Source: an uncultured beta proteobacterium (GTDB taxonomy: Bacteria; Pseudomonadota; Gammaproteobacteria; Burkholderiales; SG8-41). From it: a stretch of 49,476 bases of DNA. A program made the position numbers and the translations under genes. Every line of letters begins with the position of its first letter. Position 1 is the stretch's first letter. Under the pieces are notes generated by a model. That model searched no databases, was not told the DNA's origin, and was given only the letters and a program-made list of their open reading frames with translations. Location of the stretch: assembly GCA_902825845.1 (NCBI GenBank), contig CADECM010000011.1, positions 17,054 to 66,529 of the forward strand, in the 5' to 3' direction. Of the stretch, positions 10,301 to 17,835 are shown piece by piece.

Positions 10301-10459
10301 ATCGCGGTGATCGGCGGCCTGATCACCTCCACCGTGCTGTCGCTGGTGGTGGTGCCCGCCGTGTTTACCTTCGTGGACGATCTTCAGCAGGCCGTGCGGC
10401 GCCGGCGCGGAAACGTGTCTGTGCCGCCGCCCACGGCGGCCAAAGACGCCACCGGCTGA
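7355..10459 (+). CDS. RND-family efflux transporter, inner-membrane permease (AcrB/MexF superfamily)
   Basis: 1034 aa, typical for a hydrophobe/amphiphile efflux pump. The order is TM1, a large periplasmic porter loop, TM2-TM6, then a second loop and TM8-12. The proton-relay Asp pair of TM4 is D402-D403 in LVVGILVDDAIVEIEN. The N-terminus (MNVSAWSIRNPLPTVVFFVLL) and QTEIARKIENAV-like ETEIARKIENAVAPVQGV match the family. It acts as a proton-drug antiporter trimer in the inner membrane. Substrates are not predictable. The pair lacks a TolC-like gene and presumably uses an outer-membrane channel encoded elsewhere. Confidence 0.95.
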   Translation: MNVSAWSIRNPLPTVVFFVLLTLAGTVAFQSSIVQDFPDIELPVVMVSATLPGAAPAQMETEIARKIENAVAPVQGVKRIYTNILDGVAAISVEFILEKNAMEATTEVRDAVATVRADLPAEMRDPSVTRVSTAGRPLLTYTVAAAPGADLDEEAISWFVDNTVTRRVLAARGVGRVARIGGVTREVRVTLDTDKMAALGVTAADVSRQLRRAQQEVPGGRGDVGGAEQAVRTIATVQSVAELGALDLPLGDGRHVRLDRVATIADATAERRALALLDGKPVVAFEVTRTRGAGELAVADAVRAAVDELRAAHPDVRIAEAIDNVWAVRDNFRGSMWLLLEGALLAVIVVWFFLRDLRATLVAATALPLSVAPTFLGMYGFGFSLNVVTLLALALVVGILVDDAIVEIENIARHMRMGKSAYQASMEAADEIGLAVIATTFALIAVFLPTAFMSGIAGKFFKQFGWTAVFAIFASLVVARMLTPMMSAHLLREGKMSRPREDGPIMRRYLGAVAWCIHHRWLTAVAAGLFFAGSVMLVPLLPKGFVPAADRSQTLVNIELPPGSTLAETLSAAETARTIVSTDPDVRTVFSSVGGGVSGDLFAIGTAPEARKAALTVMMTHRGERARDQQAVEIALREKLARQSGVRITVGPQDTGVKMQLVLKSDDPAALATAARAVERDLRTLRDIGNVTSTASLVRPEIIVRPDFARAAELGVTAAQIGETVRVATRGDYDQNLPKFNVSERQVPIRVQFPLETRADLDSIRRLQVPSRNGPVILAAVADVSLDSGPAQIDRLNRSRQVTFDVELGTRQLGEVYDEALALPAMKALPPGVTQVNLGDTETQQELFASFGLAMSIGILCIFAVLVLLFRDLMQPFTILSALPLSIGGAFVALLLTGKSFSMPSLIGILMLMGVVTKNSILLVDYVIIARRDLGLPRTDALIDACHKRARPIVMTTLAMGFGMLPIALGFGADPSFRSPMAIAVIGGLITSTVLSLVVVPAVFTFVDDLQQAVRRRRGNVSVPPPTAAKDATG

Positions 10460-10486
10460 AAATCGCCGCTCTCGTGTTGGAAACGG

Positions 10487-11416
10487 CTATCGGACCCAAT
10501 GCGCAATGGTGACCAGCACCAGCAGCAGCATCCAGATCACCATCGCGCGCCAGACCAGGCCCACCGCACTCGCCAGATAATCGGCGTCGGCATCGTCGCC
10601 GGTACCCAGCTCTGGACGGTAGCGAATGCGGTCGAATTCCTTTAGTTCGCCGCCGAGCCGAACGCCCAGCGCGCCCGCGCCGCTGGCAAGTATGATGCCT
10701 TGCAACGGGTCGTACCACGCGGCTGCCTGTGAGCGCCAGCACTCCACGGCATCCTGGAAATTGCCGGCAGCGGCGAACGTTGCTGCAGTGAGCCGCGCCG
10801 GCACCCAATCGATGATCGCAAATGCGCGCGCTGAAAATTGCGCGAACTCGCCCGCCCCCGCAAATTCCGGCCGCGCCCCGACGTGCCACTGTTTGTGCAC
10901 GACCGCCGCCATCCGGTAGAGCAGCGCGCCCGCGGGACCGAACACCAGAAACCATGCGACCGGCGCGAACACATTGCGGTGCGATTGCACCAGACCCAGT
11001 TCGATCGCCACCCGCGCCACTGCGCCGGCATCCAGTTCGCCGGCATCCTCGTTGCGCCACTGGCGCAATTGCTCGCGCGCCGCCGGCACTTCGCCATCAT
11101 TGAGTAACTTGTTGATTTTATTGAAAAAATTACTGAACTGCCGAAAGCCGACCGCGACATACAGCACGCCTGCGCCAAACAGCCAGGCCAGCGTCGCGCT
11201 GATCGACCACAAGACATGTTCGAGGGCATACACCAGCAGCGTCAACGGTGCCACGGCCAACAGCCACGCCACCACGCCCTGCCGCCATTCACCCGCGTCA
11301 AAATGATGCTGCAGGAACAGCGCGTAGCGGGCGAACGCGGCGTGCACCGGATTGCCCTCGCGCAGCGGCCGCAGCTGTTCCAGCAGCAGCGCTGTCAGCA
11401 GCACGATGAATTTCAT
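10487..11416 (-). CDS. CobD/CbiB-family integral membrane protein
   Basis: 309 aa with several hydrophobic segments (about residues 45-65, 68-90, 150-170, 285-305) and the family-like start MKFIVLLTALLLEQLRPL. The segment YALEHVLWSISATLAWLFGAGVLYVAVGFRQF and the later Y-D-P-L-Q-G-I region match the betaproteobacterial proteins usually named CobD/CbiB family, distant relatives of adenosylcobinamide-phosphate synthase and AmpE. No cobalamin genes are near, so a cobalamin role is not supported. It often sits near rsgA/phhB in Betaproteobacteria from memory; here a 9-kb block separates them. No strong Shine-Dalgarno is seen before the ATG. Confidence 0.8.
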   Translation of the reverse strand: MKFIVLLTALLLEQLRPLREGNPVHAAFARYALFLQHHFDAGEWRQGVVAWLLAVAPLTLLVYALEHVLWSISATLAWLFGAGVLYVAVGFRQFSNFFNKINKLLNDGEVPAAREQLRQWRNEDAGELDAGAVARVAIELGLVQSHRNVFAPVAWFLVFGPAGALLYRMAAVVHKQWHVGARPEFAGAGEFAQFSARAFAIIDWVPARLTAATFAAAGNFQDAVECWRSQAAAWYDPLQGIILASGAGALGVRLGGELKEFDRIRYRPELGTGDDADADYLASAVGLVWRAMVIWMLLLVLVTIAHWVR

Positions 11417-11463
11417 GACCCGATCTGTGACGACGTTATGCCGCGAAAGTTCATCCGCGCTGC

Positions 11464-11973
11464 CTACGCGTGCGGCGGCGCATAGTCAACAGCGACGATT
11501 TCAATCTGCACGGCGCCGGCGGGCCGCTGCCAGGTGACGGTATCGCCCTCGCGCGCGCCGATCAGCGCGCGCGCCAGCGGCGACGCCCAGCTGATCTCAC
11601 CCGCGGCGGCGTCGGCTTCGTCGTCACCCACGATATGCACCTGCTGCCGCGCGCCCGCCTCGTCACACACCGTCACGCGTGCGCCAAAGTGCACCGTGTC
11701 GTGCCGGGGTGCGGCCGCCACCAGTTGCGCGCGTTCGAGTTGCGCGCTGAAGTAGCGCAGGTCCCGTTCCAGCGCGCGCAGGTTGTGGCGCGCGCCCGAG
11801 TCCTCGGCGGCCACCGGCCGCAATGCCTCACAGCACGTCGCCAGATCGCGCACGCGTCCCTGCAATTGGTCCAGTCCGCGCGCGGTGACGTAGTTCGCAT
11901 GCGCGGGCAGCGGCCGCTCGGGCAACTCGTCGTCGCCGTCGGCATCGCTTTCCCTGACAAAGGCGCGGCTCAT
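11464..11973 (-). CDS. GreA/GreB-family transcript cleavage factor (GreB-like)
   Basis: 169 aa from the ATG giving MSRAFVRES; this ATG overlaps the stop of the upstream methyltransferase gene (ATGA). An N-terminal antiparallel coiled coil (residues about 35-95) has acidic residues near its tip (AAEDSGAR), and RDLRYFSAQLE resembles the GreB helix. It is followed by an FKBP-like domain (GARVTV, ISWASPLARALIGAREGDTV). Gre factors enter the RNA polymerase secondary channel and stimulate cleavage of backtracked RNA. The C-terminal domain is compact and the sequence is more diverged than canonical GreB, so it may be a GreB paralogue. Confidence 0.82.
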   Translation of the reverse strand: MSRAFVRESDADGDDELPERPLPAHANYVTARGLDQLQGRVRDLATCCEALRPVAAEDSGARHNLRALERDLRYFSAQLERAQLVAAAPRHDTVHFGARVTVCDEAGARQQVHIVGDDEADAAAGEISWASPLARALIGAREGDTVTWQRPAGAVQIEIVAVDYAPPHA

Positions 11974-12590
11974 GGGACCATTGGTGACGTGACGGGCCGC
12001 CGCCACACCAGTGTGCGGTTGTTCGCTGGCATCGCCACGTCGCGTGCCAGCGCGAGCCCGGCGCCGCGCGCGAGGGCGTCCACCGCTTCAAAATCGCGCA
12101 GGGCGCTGCCTACGCCCCGCGCGCGCAAGTGCGCGTCGAACTGGGCATTGCTTGCCGAGGTGAACTGCCCGCCATAATTGAACGGCCCGTAGACCGCCAA
12201 CACGCCGCCTGGCGCCAGCACGCGCGCCACGCCCTGGAAGAACGCCTCTACACAGCCGAAATCCATGATGTGCAGGGTGTTGGCGGTGAACACCGCGTCT
12301 GCCGACGCAACCGGCCACGGCGTCTGCCGCACGTCGAGGGCGAGCGGATATTTCACGTTGGCGAGCCCGCTGTCCGCGATCCACGCGGCAATGCCGGCAT
12401 GATGCGCCTCGATGTCGCTGGTCTGCCATGTCAGATGCGGCAGGCGGCGCGCAAAATAAACCGCGTGTTGCCCGGTGCCCGAACCGATTTCGAGCACCGC
12501 GCGCGCTTGCGCAAAAGCCTCGCGCAAGACGCCCAGTATCGGGTCGCGATTGCGATCGCAGGCCTCGGCGTAGGGCTTCGGCGGCGTCAT
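11970..12590 (-). CDS. DUF938 family SAM-dependent methyltransferase-like protein
   Basis: 206 aa. Motif I of class I methyltransferases is clear (VLEIGSGTGQHAVYFA), with an acidic residue after strand 2 (TSDIEAH) and LDVRQTPWP and ANTLHIMDF further on, which mark the DUF938 group. The reaction and substrate are not established for the family as far as I know. Start and stop overlap both neighbours by 4 nt (patatin upstream, GreB-like downstream), so the three genes form one translationally coupled unit. Confidence 0.88.
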   Translation of the reverse strand: MTPPKPYAEACDRNRDPILGVLREAFAQARAVLEIGSGTGQHAVYFARRLPHLTWQTSDIEAHHAGIAAWIADSGLANVKYPLALDVRQTPWPVASADAVFTANTLHIMDFGCVEAFFQGVARVLAPGGVLAVYGPFNYGGQFTSASNAQFDAHLRARGVGSALRDFEAVDALARGAGLALARDVAMPANNRTLVWRRPVTSPMVP

Positions 12591-13768
12591 GCACGGCGCT
12601 CCGGCCAGCCGAGAAACGTCAGCAGATCGTCCTTGCGTGCCATGGTGTCTTTATAACCGAGTTTGATCAACTCGCGGCAATACGATTTTTCGAACAGCAG
12701 GTAGGACAGCAGATTCGCTCCGCTGCGGCGGGTGCCGCCGACGGTGGACAGCAATGTGCGTATGGTGCGCGGCAGTTCATGCGCATAGTCGGCCGCGATC
12801 TTTTCCAGTTCCTCGCTCGGCGTGAGAACGCGGAATTCGATCTTGTGCAACGGATAATTGGCCTGCCGCCGCACGTCCTCGGGGATCAGCTCCAGGGTGC
12901 GATTGATGCGCTGCAGCCGCTCCAGATCGACCTCCAGACTGTCAAGAAAAATACTGTTCAGCGCATGGCCCGCGATTTGCGCCAGGGTCGGGTACATGCT
13001 GACTTTCAGGCGCTCCGCCGATTGCTGCAACTGGCGCCCGACGCCGATCACCAGCAGGCGCTCCGCGCCCAGGTGCAATGCAGGGCTCAAAGGCGCGATC
13101 TGGCGCATCGAACCGTCGCCAAAGTACTCGCGGTTGATGTGCGTGGGCGGAAAAATAAACGGCAGCGCGCTCGACGCCAGCAGGTGATCGAGGCCGATCG
13201 GCATCGCCACGCCGATACGCCGCGCGCGCTGCCAGTTGCCGAGCTCCGGCCGGCCCTGATAAAACGACACCGACTGGCCCGAGGTATAGCCGGAGCAGGT
13301 GATGCTGAGCGCGTCAAGATGCCCGGCGTCGATGTGGCGCTGGATCGCCGCAAAATCGATGTGCCGGCACAACAGGGCCGCGAGCGGCGCGTTGTCCAGC
13401 AATGAAATCGGGCGCCGGTTCAGGTAACGTCCACGCATGAGCGCCGCCAACACCCAGCGCGCGCTGTTGCGCATCGCGCCAAACACGTCGGCGCGGTAAA
13501 CGTGATCCACATGAAAATTCTTCCACACGGTCACCAGGCGCCGCACCGCGAAGCGGAAGTTTGCCGCGTCCACCGCCAGCACCGCCGCGTTGATCGAACC
13601 GGCGGAGGTGCCGCAAATGACCGGAAACGGCGTGGGCGATCCCCTGGGCGACAATTGCGACAAGGCGCTCAACACGCCCGCCTGGTACGCCGCGCGTGCG
13701 CCGCCACCGGAAAGGATCAGCGCGGTCTTGGGCCGCGCCGCTGCGTCACTGCCGCTGTTGTTTTGCAT
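12587..13768 (-). CDS. Patatin-like phospholipase family protein
   Basis: 393 aa from the ATG giving MQNNSGSDAA (a GTG-type extension to 13795 is possible but less likely). The patatin oxyanion motif SGGGARAAYQ, the nucleophile motif G-T-S-A-G (GxSxG, Ser of CGTSAGSINAAV) and the dyad Asp in GDGSMRQ are present. Members are serine acyl hydrolases acting on membrane lipids, using a Ser-Asp dyad. No signal peptide is seen, suggesting a cytoplasmic or membrane-associated enzyme. The stop overlaps the start of the DUF938 gene by 4 nt. A second, lipoprotein-type patatin lies at 36926-37846. Confidence 0.9.
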   Translation of the reverse strand: MQNNSGSDAAARPKTALILSGGGARAAYQAGVLSALSQLSPRGSPTPFPVICGTSAGSINAAVLAVDAANFRFAVRRLVTVWKNFHVDHVYRADVFGAMRNSARWVLAALMRGRYLNRRPISLLDNAPLAALLCRHIDFAAIQRHIDAGHLDALSITCSGYTSGQSVSFYQGRPELGNWQRARRIGVAMPIGLDHLLASSALPFIFPPTHINREYFGDGSMRQIAPLSPALHLGAERLLVIGVGRQLQQSAERLKVSMYPTLAQIAGHALNSIFLDSLEVDLERLQRINRTLELIPEDVRRQANYPLHKIEFRVLTPSEELEKIAADYAHELPRTIRTLLSTVGGTRRSGANLLSYLLFEKSYCRELIKLGYKDTMARKDDLLTFLGWPERRA

Positions 13769-13819
13769 TGTCGCCCGCCGTCCCCCAGCGCGCATGGTGA
13801 CACAGTTCGCGAGGCGCCG

Positions 13820-14308
13820 TCACTGCGCCATGGCCACCGCGACAGCGTGCGCGCCCAGCAACCGCACCACGGCGTCTGGCGCAATGCGCACCAGAAACCC
13901 GCGGCTGCCGCCGTTGATGTAGATCGCGGGCAAATCCAGCACGCTGCGTTCGACGTACACCGGCATGGTCTTGCGCGTGCCAAAGGGCGAGGTGCCGCCC
14001 ACGCGATAACCGCTGTGGCGCCGCGCGACCTCCGGCGCGCACGGCTCCACCGCTTTCACACCGATTGCCCGCGCCAGCGCCTTGGTCGATACCTTGCGGT
14101 CGCCGTGCATCAGCACGATCAGCGGCACGCCCTTGTCATCGGCCATCACCAGCGTTTTCACCACCGCGTGTTCATCCACGCCCAGCGCGCGCGCCGACAC
14201 CGCCGTGCCGCCCTTCTCTTCATACGTATAAAAGTGCGGCGTGAAATCCACTTTCGCGGCGCGTAACTGTAATACCGCCGGCGTGCTGGGTACGCGTTCG
14301 CCGCTCAT
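13820..14308 (-). CDS. ybaK: Cys-tRNA(Pro) deacylase, YbaK/EbsC type
   Basis: 162 aa, normal length. The opening S-T-P-A-V-L-Q-L-R-A-A, KTLVM and the segment GGTSPFGTRKTMPVYVERSV are characteristic of YbaK, a trans-editing factor that hydrolyses mischarged Cys-tRNA(Pro). The family Lys of the KTL segment is retained, and GYRVGGTSPFGTRK matches the conserved YVxGGISPxGqkk region. The ATG overlaps the stop of the upstream NUDIX gene (ATGA), so the two are co-translated. Confidence 0.92.
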   Translation of the reverse strand: MSGERVPSTPAVLQLRAAKVDFTPHFYTYEEKGGTAVSARALGVDEHAVVKTLVMADDKGVPLIVLMHGDRKVSTKALARAIGVKAVEPCAPEVARRHSGYRVGGTSPFGTRKTMPVYVERSVLDLPAIYINGGSRGFLVRIAPDAVVRLLGAHAVAVAMAQ

Positions 14309-14961
14309 GCCGCCGCGTGCGCCGCGCGGGGCGACAGCACATGCGCGAGGCTCAGCAGCATGCCCGCCGTCGCACCCCAGATATAGCGGCCCTCATATGG
14401 AATCGCCACATAATTGCGGTGCCGCCCGTTGAAATGGTATTCGAGACGCTGGTAGCGCGCGGCATCGAGGAAATGCACCATGGGAATCTCGAAAATATCC
14501 GCGACCTCGTACGGATCGGGCCGCGTTGAAAACGGCGCCTCGATCCAGCCCACCACTGGCGTGATACGAAAGCCCGTGCCCAATTCGTACTCGGGCAGCG
14601 CGCCCAATATCTGCACATGGCTGCGGGCGAGGCCGATCTCCTCCTCCGTCTCGCGCAGCGCCGTATCGATGCGGCTGGCATCCAGCGCTTCAACGCGCCC
14701 ACCCGGGAAGCTGATCTGCCCCGGATGGGCATTCAGATGCTCGGTGCGCTGGGTAAACAACAGGTTTACCTGTCCTTCGCGCGCGACCACTGGTACCAGT
14801 ACCGCGGCATCGTTCACCTTGGTGCCTTGCGCAATGGAATCGCGATGCTTGTCTCGCGGATCGGGCGGCGGCGGCGGCAAACGCAGCATGGCGGCAATCG
14901 ACGATGGATCAAGCGGCATTGAGCGGGACACAGGGGACACGGGGAACATCTCATAAGGCAT
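14305..14961 (-). CDS. NUDIX CoA pyrophosphatase (NudL/YeaB-like)
   Basis: 218 aa. The NUDIX box starts at GGRVEALD and runs to RETEEEIGL (Gx5Ex7REUxEExGU satisfied), and it is preceded by LLFTQRTEHLNAHPGQISFPGG, the UPF0035 signature of CoA pyrophosphatases. The reaction cleaves CoA to 4'-phosphopantetheine and 3',5'-ADP. The start is uncertain: an ATG at 14961 follows a TAAAAT -10-like box (14974-14979) closely, implying a very short leader, while an in-frame ATG at 14919 (MPLDPSS) is the more family-like start. Neither has a clear ribosome site. Confidence 0.9.
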   Translation of the reverse strand: MPYEMFPVSPVSRSMPLDPSSIAAMLRLPPPPPDPRDKHRDSIAQGTKVNDAAVLVPVVAREGQVNLLFTQRTEHLNAHPGQISFPGGRVEALDASRIDTALRETEEEIGLARSHVQILGALPEYELGTGFRITPVVGWIEAPFSTRPDPYEVADIFEIPMVHFLDAARYQRLEYHFNGRHRNYVAIPYEGRYIWGATAGMLLSLAHVLSPRAAHAAA

Positions 14962-15094
14962 TGGTTTGCCGCGATTTTACCGCCGACCGCCGCGGCCGGA
15001 CAGCAAGCGGGCCGCTTGCTTGAGTGCCACCCGGGGCTGGATTACACTGCACCGGCACCACGCGGTCATGTTGAAACCAACTCCGGGAGCTTTC

Positions 15095-15340
15095 ATGAAA
15101 TTCAGGCAAGCGATTGTGGCGGGTATGTTTACGTTGGCAAGCAGCGTCGCGTTTGCGTTTCATTGTCCTGCCGATATGAAGAAGATCGACGCGGCCATGG
15201 CAAAAAATCCCAAACTCACGCAAGCACAAATGGCAGAAGTGAAAAAATTGCGCGCCGAAGGCGAAGCTGCGCACAAGGCCGGCAAACATCAGGAGTCTGT
15301 CGACACGCTCGCCAAGGCGATGAAGATTCTGGCAATCTGA
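15095..15340 (+). CDS. Small secreted helical protein of unknown function
   Basis: 81 aa from the ATG after GGGAG (15085-15089, 5-nt spacing). A signal peptide is clear (MKFRQAIVAGMFTLASSVAFA, cleavage after A-F-A), leaving about 60 residues rich in Lys, Ala and Glu with amphipathic helices. One Cys remains in the mature part. The Q-A-Q-M-A-E-V-K-K-L-R-A-E-G-E-A-A-H-K-A-G-style helix resembles small periplasmic helical proteins seen across Betaproteobacteria, but I do not recognise a characterised family. A likely terminator follows. Confidence 0.75.
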   Translation: MKFRQAIVAGMFTLASSVAFAFHCPADMKKIDAAMAKNPKLTQAQMAEVKKLRAEGEAAHKAGKHQESVDTLAKAMKILAI

Positions 15341-15362
15341 CGCCGCTCGGGTATGGCGCAAG

Positions 15363-15389
15363 CCCTCGCATCGCGCGGGGGATTTTTTT
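15363..15389 (+). terminator. Candidate intrinsic terminator
   Basis: CCCTCGC (15363-15369) can pair with GCGCGGG (15373-15379) with one T/C mismatch, and a run of seven T follows at 15383-15389. It lies 23 nt after the stop of the small secreted protein gene. The short loop and mismatch make it a moderate call. Confidence 0.5.
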
Positions 15390-15460
15390 GGACAGGCGTG
15401 GCATCCGGCGCACTCCGGTAGTTCTCTTAACATAAGTCTTTGTTTTTAAACAACTTTTTA

Positions 15461-15889
15461 ATGATCGAAATCACACACAGCGATGTTGCGGTTGAAGCCC
15501 GCCATGCCAGAATCTTCACCCTCGACATGCCGCTGCGCTTTGCCGACATGGACGCCGATCAGCATATCAACAATGCGCAGTTCTATCGCTACATGGAAGA
15601 AGCGCGCATGGTGTGGATACACTCGCTGGGGCTGGCCATGGTCCCGCCGGCACCGGTGCCCGTGCTCGCCGCGTCGGCGTGCTCATTTCACTCGCCGCTC
15701 CATTACCCGGGCACGGTAACCGTCGAGATCTACCTCGGGCGTTTGGGCAACAGCAGCGTGCGCACCCACTATCTGTTGCGCAGCGGCGATGGGATCGCGG
15801 CGGAAGGCTACTGCGTATCCGTCTGGGTCGATCCGCAGACACAACGCCCGCTACCGCTGCCGGAGGCCGTGCGCAGATTGGCGGGCTAG
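15461..15889 (+). CDS. Acyl-CoA thioesterase, 4-hydroxybenzoyl-CoA thioesterase/FadM (hotdog) family
   Basis: 142 aa from ATG 15461; a TTG 21 nt upstream is in frame but has no ribosome site. The hotdog-fold signature of YbgC/FadM-type enzymes is visible: MPLRFADMDADQHINNAQFYRYMEEAR, with the catalytic Asp of the D-x-D-x-x-x-H-x-N-N segment. These enzymes hydrolyse acyl-CoA thioesters in the cytosol. The AT-rich 70 nt upstream may carry the promoter. Substrate range is not inferable. Confidence 0.88.
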   Translation: MIEITHSDVAVEARHARIFTLDMPLRFADMDADQHINNAQFYRYMEEARMVWIHSLGLAMVPPAPVPVLAASACSFHSPLHYPGTVTVEIYLGRLGNSSVRTHYLLRSGDGIAAEGYCVSVWVDPQTQRPLPLPEAVRRLAG

Positions 15890-15995
15890 CAAACCTCTGT
15901 ATGCGCTGGACGCGTGTATCCAACAGTGCTTGGTACGGGTTATTACGGACTTACGCTGCCGGTGAAAATGACTATGCTCGCCACATACTGAGGTA

Positions 15996-16012
15996 TATCG
16001 AACAATTCGATA
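15996..16012. promoter_or_regulatory. Perfect palindrome upstream of the peptide ABC operon (candidate operator)
   Basis: TATCGAA (15996-16002), CAA, TTCGATA (16006-16012): a perfect 7+3+7 dyad about 95 nt before the start codon of the binding-protein gene. A weak promoter-like pair precedes it (TTACGC, 16 nt, TATGCT). Dyads of this size and symmetry usually bind a dimeric regulator; no regulator gene is adjacent. Confidence 0.45.
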
Positions 16013-16038
16013 CGCCGCAACCCAAAGAGGCGGTCCCT

Positions 16039-16066
16039 GATCGGCAGCGATTCAGGGCTGCCGGTC
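16039..16066 (+). promoter_or_regulatory. Stable leader hairpin of the peptide ABC operon
   Basis: GATCGGCAGC (16039-16048) pairs with GCTGCCGGTC (16057-16066) over 10 bp with one G.U, closing an 8-nt loop, between the palindrome and the ribosome site (GGGAGA at 16093-16098). An alternative 6-bp stem CCCTGA (16035-16040)/TCAGGG (16052-16057) overlaps it and cannot form at the same time. This could be a leader control element or just an mRNA-stabilising hairpin. Confidence 0.4.
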
Positions 16067-16105
16067 CGATCGATTTTCACCAGGTAACAACAGGGAGAGC
16101 AAGGT

Positions 16106-17725
16106 ATGAACCGGTTCCTCACACGGGCGGCGCTGGGGGCGATTGCCGCGATTTTTATCAGCAGCGCGGCCATGGCCGACAACGCCACACTGGGCATCCG
16201 CACTGAACCGTCGTCCATCGACCCGCATTTTCACAATCTCGGTCCGAACAACGGCATGCTGGGTCAGATTTTCGGCCGCCTGGTCGAGTGGTCTCCCGAT
16301 ATGAGAACGCTGATTCCGCGGCTTGCGACCTCGTGGAAAGCGATCAACGACACCACCTGGGAATTCAAGCTCCGTACTGGGGTGAAATTCCACGATGGTT
16401 CTGATTTCACGGCCGATGACGTTGTCTTCTCGTTCAATCGGGCGGACAACTATGTCGGCGGCAACTCCGGCTTCCGCACCTACACCAAGGGCAAGACCGT
16501 CAAGAAAATCGACGACCATACCATTCATATCAGCACCAAAGCGCCCTACCCGTTGATGCCGAATGACATGGCCACGGTGCTGATTTTGTCGTCCGATGCC
16601 AAGGGCACCGGCGAAAAGGACAAGAATTTCGGCGTTAGCGCCAGGGACTTCAATAACGGCAGCGCAACCATCGGCACCGGCCCCTACAAGTTTGTCGAAT
16701 GGAAAAAGGGTGACCGCATCGTCCTCGAAAAATACGCCGGTTACAAAGGGCCCCTGGCGCAGCCATGGGACAAGATGACCTTCAAGTTCATCAAGTCCGA
16801 GCCGTCCCGCGTGTCTGCACTGCTGGCGGGTGACGTCGACTTGATCGACAACGTGCCGGCGGAGGATATCGCAACATTGAAGAAGAACAACAAGGTGACC
16901 TTGAGTCAGGGCGTGTCGAGCCGCGTGATGTATCTGCACATGGACCAGTTTCGCGACCAGTCCCCGTTTGTCACCGACAAGAACGGCAAGCCGCTCGACA
17001 AGAATCCGCTGCGCGATCCGCGCGTGCGCAAGGCGTTGTCCTTGATGATCGACCGTGCGTCCATCGTCAAGAATGTGATGTCGGGCGTTGCCATACCGGC
17101 GGGCCAGTTCCTGCCGGAAGGTTTTTTCGGCCGTTCGCAAAAGCTCAAACCCGATCCGTATGATCCGGCCGCCGCCAAAAAATTACTGGCTGAAGCCGGT
17201 TGGGGCGATGGCTTCGGACTGACCATCCATGGACCGAACGACCGCTACGTCAACGACGCCAAGATCTGCGAGGCGATCGGGCAAATGTTCTCAGCCAATG
17301 GCATCCCGACCAAGGTCGTCACCATGCCCGGCAATGTCTTTTTCAAGCGCGCGAACGGCGGCCCGAAGAGCGACCCGGAGTTCAGCCTGATTCTGGTCGG
17401 CTGGGGCTCGGGTACCGGCGAACCATCCTCGCCGTTGAAGGCATTGCTGGCCACTTACGACAACGCCAAGGGTCTGGGCGCGGCCAATCGTGGCCGACAT
17501 TCCGATCCAGCACTCGACAAGTTGTTGGTGCAAGCCTTGACGATGGTCGACGACACCAAGCGCGGCGCCTTGCTGGCGCAGGCGACCGAACTCGCGATTG
17601 GGAAGAATTATGGCATCATCCCCCTGCACTATCAGGTTAACACCTGGGCCAGCCGCAAGGGGTTGAAGTATCAGGCTCGCGCCGACGAGCGAAGCATCGG
17701 AATCAATCTGATCAAGGACAAATAG
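16106..17725 (+). CDS. Peptide/solute ABC transporter substrate-binding protein (SBP family 5)
   Basis: 539 aa. The signal peptide ends near A-A-M-A-D (cleavage about residue 24). Family-5 hallmarks follow: ATLGIRTEPSSIDPHF, LATSWKAINDTTWEFKLRTGVKFHDGSDFTADDVVFS and IGTGPYKFVEWKKGD. DppA/OppA-like proteins capture peptides, nickel or other solutes in the periplasm and deliver them to the paired permeases. It is first of five co-directional genes forming a complete importer. GGGAGA with 7-nt spacing precedes the ATG. The ligand is unknown; the downstream aspartoacylase-like gene could hint at N-acylated amino acids or peptides (inference). Confidence 0.95.
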   Translation: MNRFLTRAALGAIAAIFISSAAMADNATLGIRTEPSSIDPHFHNLGPNNGMLGQIFGRLVEWSPDMRTLIPRLATSWKAINDTTWEFKLRTGVKFHDGSDFTADDVVFSFNRADNYVGGNSGFRTYTKGKTVKKIDDHTIHISTKAPYPLMPNDMATVLILSSDAKGTGEKDKNFGVSARDFNNGSATIGTGPYKFVEWKKGDRIVLEKYAGYKGPLAQPWDKMTFKFIKSEPSRVSALLAGDVDLIDNVPAEDIATLKKNNKVTLSQGVSSRVMYLHMDQFRDQSPFVTDKNGKPLDKNPLRDPRVRKALSLMIDRASIVKNVMSGVAIPAGQFLPEGFFGRSQKLKPDPYDPAAAKKLLAEAGWGDGFGLTIHGPNDRYVNDAKICEAIGQMFSANGIPTKVVTMPGNVFFKRANGGPKSDPEFSLILVGWGSGTGEPSSPLKALLATYDNAKGLGAANRGRHSDPALDKLLVQALTMVDDTKRGALLAQATELAIGKNYGIIPLHYQVNTWASRKGLKYQARADERSIGINLIKDK

Positions 17726-17772
17726 CGTATCCATCAGGGAGGCGGGCGTTAATTGATGTAAAGCCCTGAATC

Positions 17773-17810
17773 GCGCCGGCCGGAGACAGCGTCACTGATC
17801 CGGTTGGCGC
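17773..17810 (+). repeat. Intergenic hairpin between binding-protein and permease genes
   Basis: GCGCCGGCCGGA (17773-17784) and TCCGGTTGGCGC (17799-17810) form a 12-bp stem with two G.U pairs and a 14-nt loop in the 110-nt gap. Strong hairpins at this place in ABC operons commonly protect the upstream binding-protein mRNA and reduce permease expression. No T run follows, so it is not a canonical terminator. Confidence 0.55.
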
Positions 17811-17835
17811 ATGTGCGCGTATCGACGAATTCCCA

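Noticed and set aside
16039..16080. Intrinsic terminator for the thioesterase gene
   Set aside because: The 10-bp hairpin is followed by only a short T stretch several bases away, and it lies closer to the ABC operon start than to the thioesterase stop. Treated as a leader hairpin instead.
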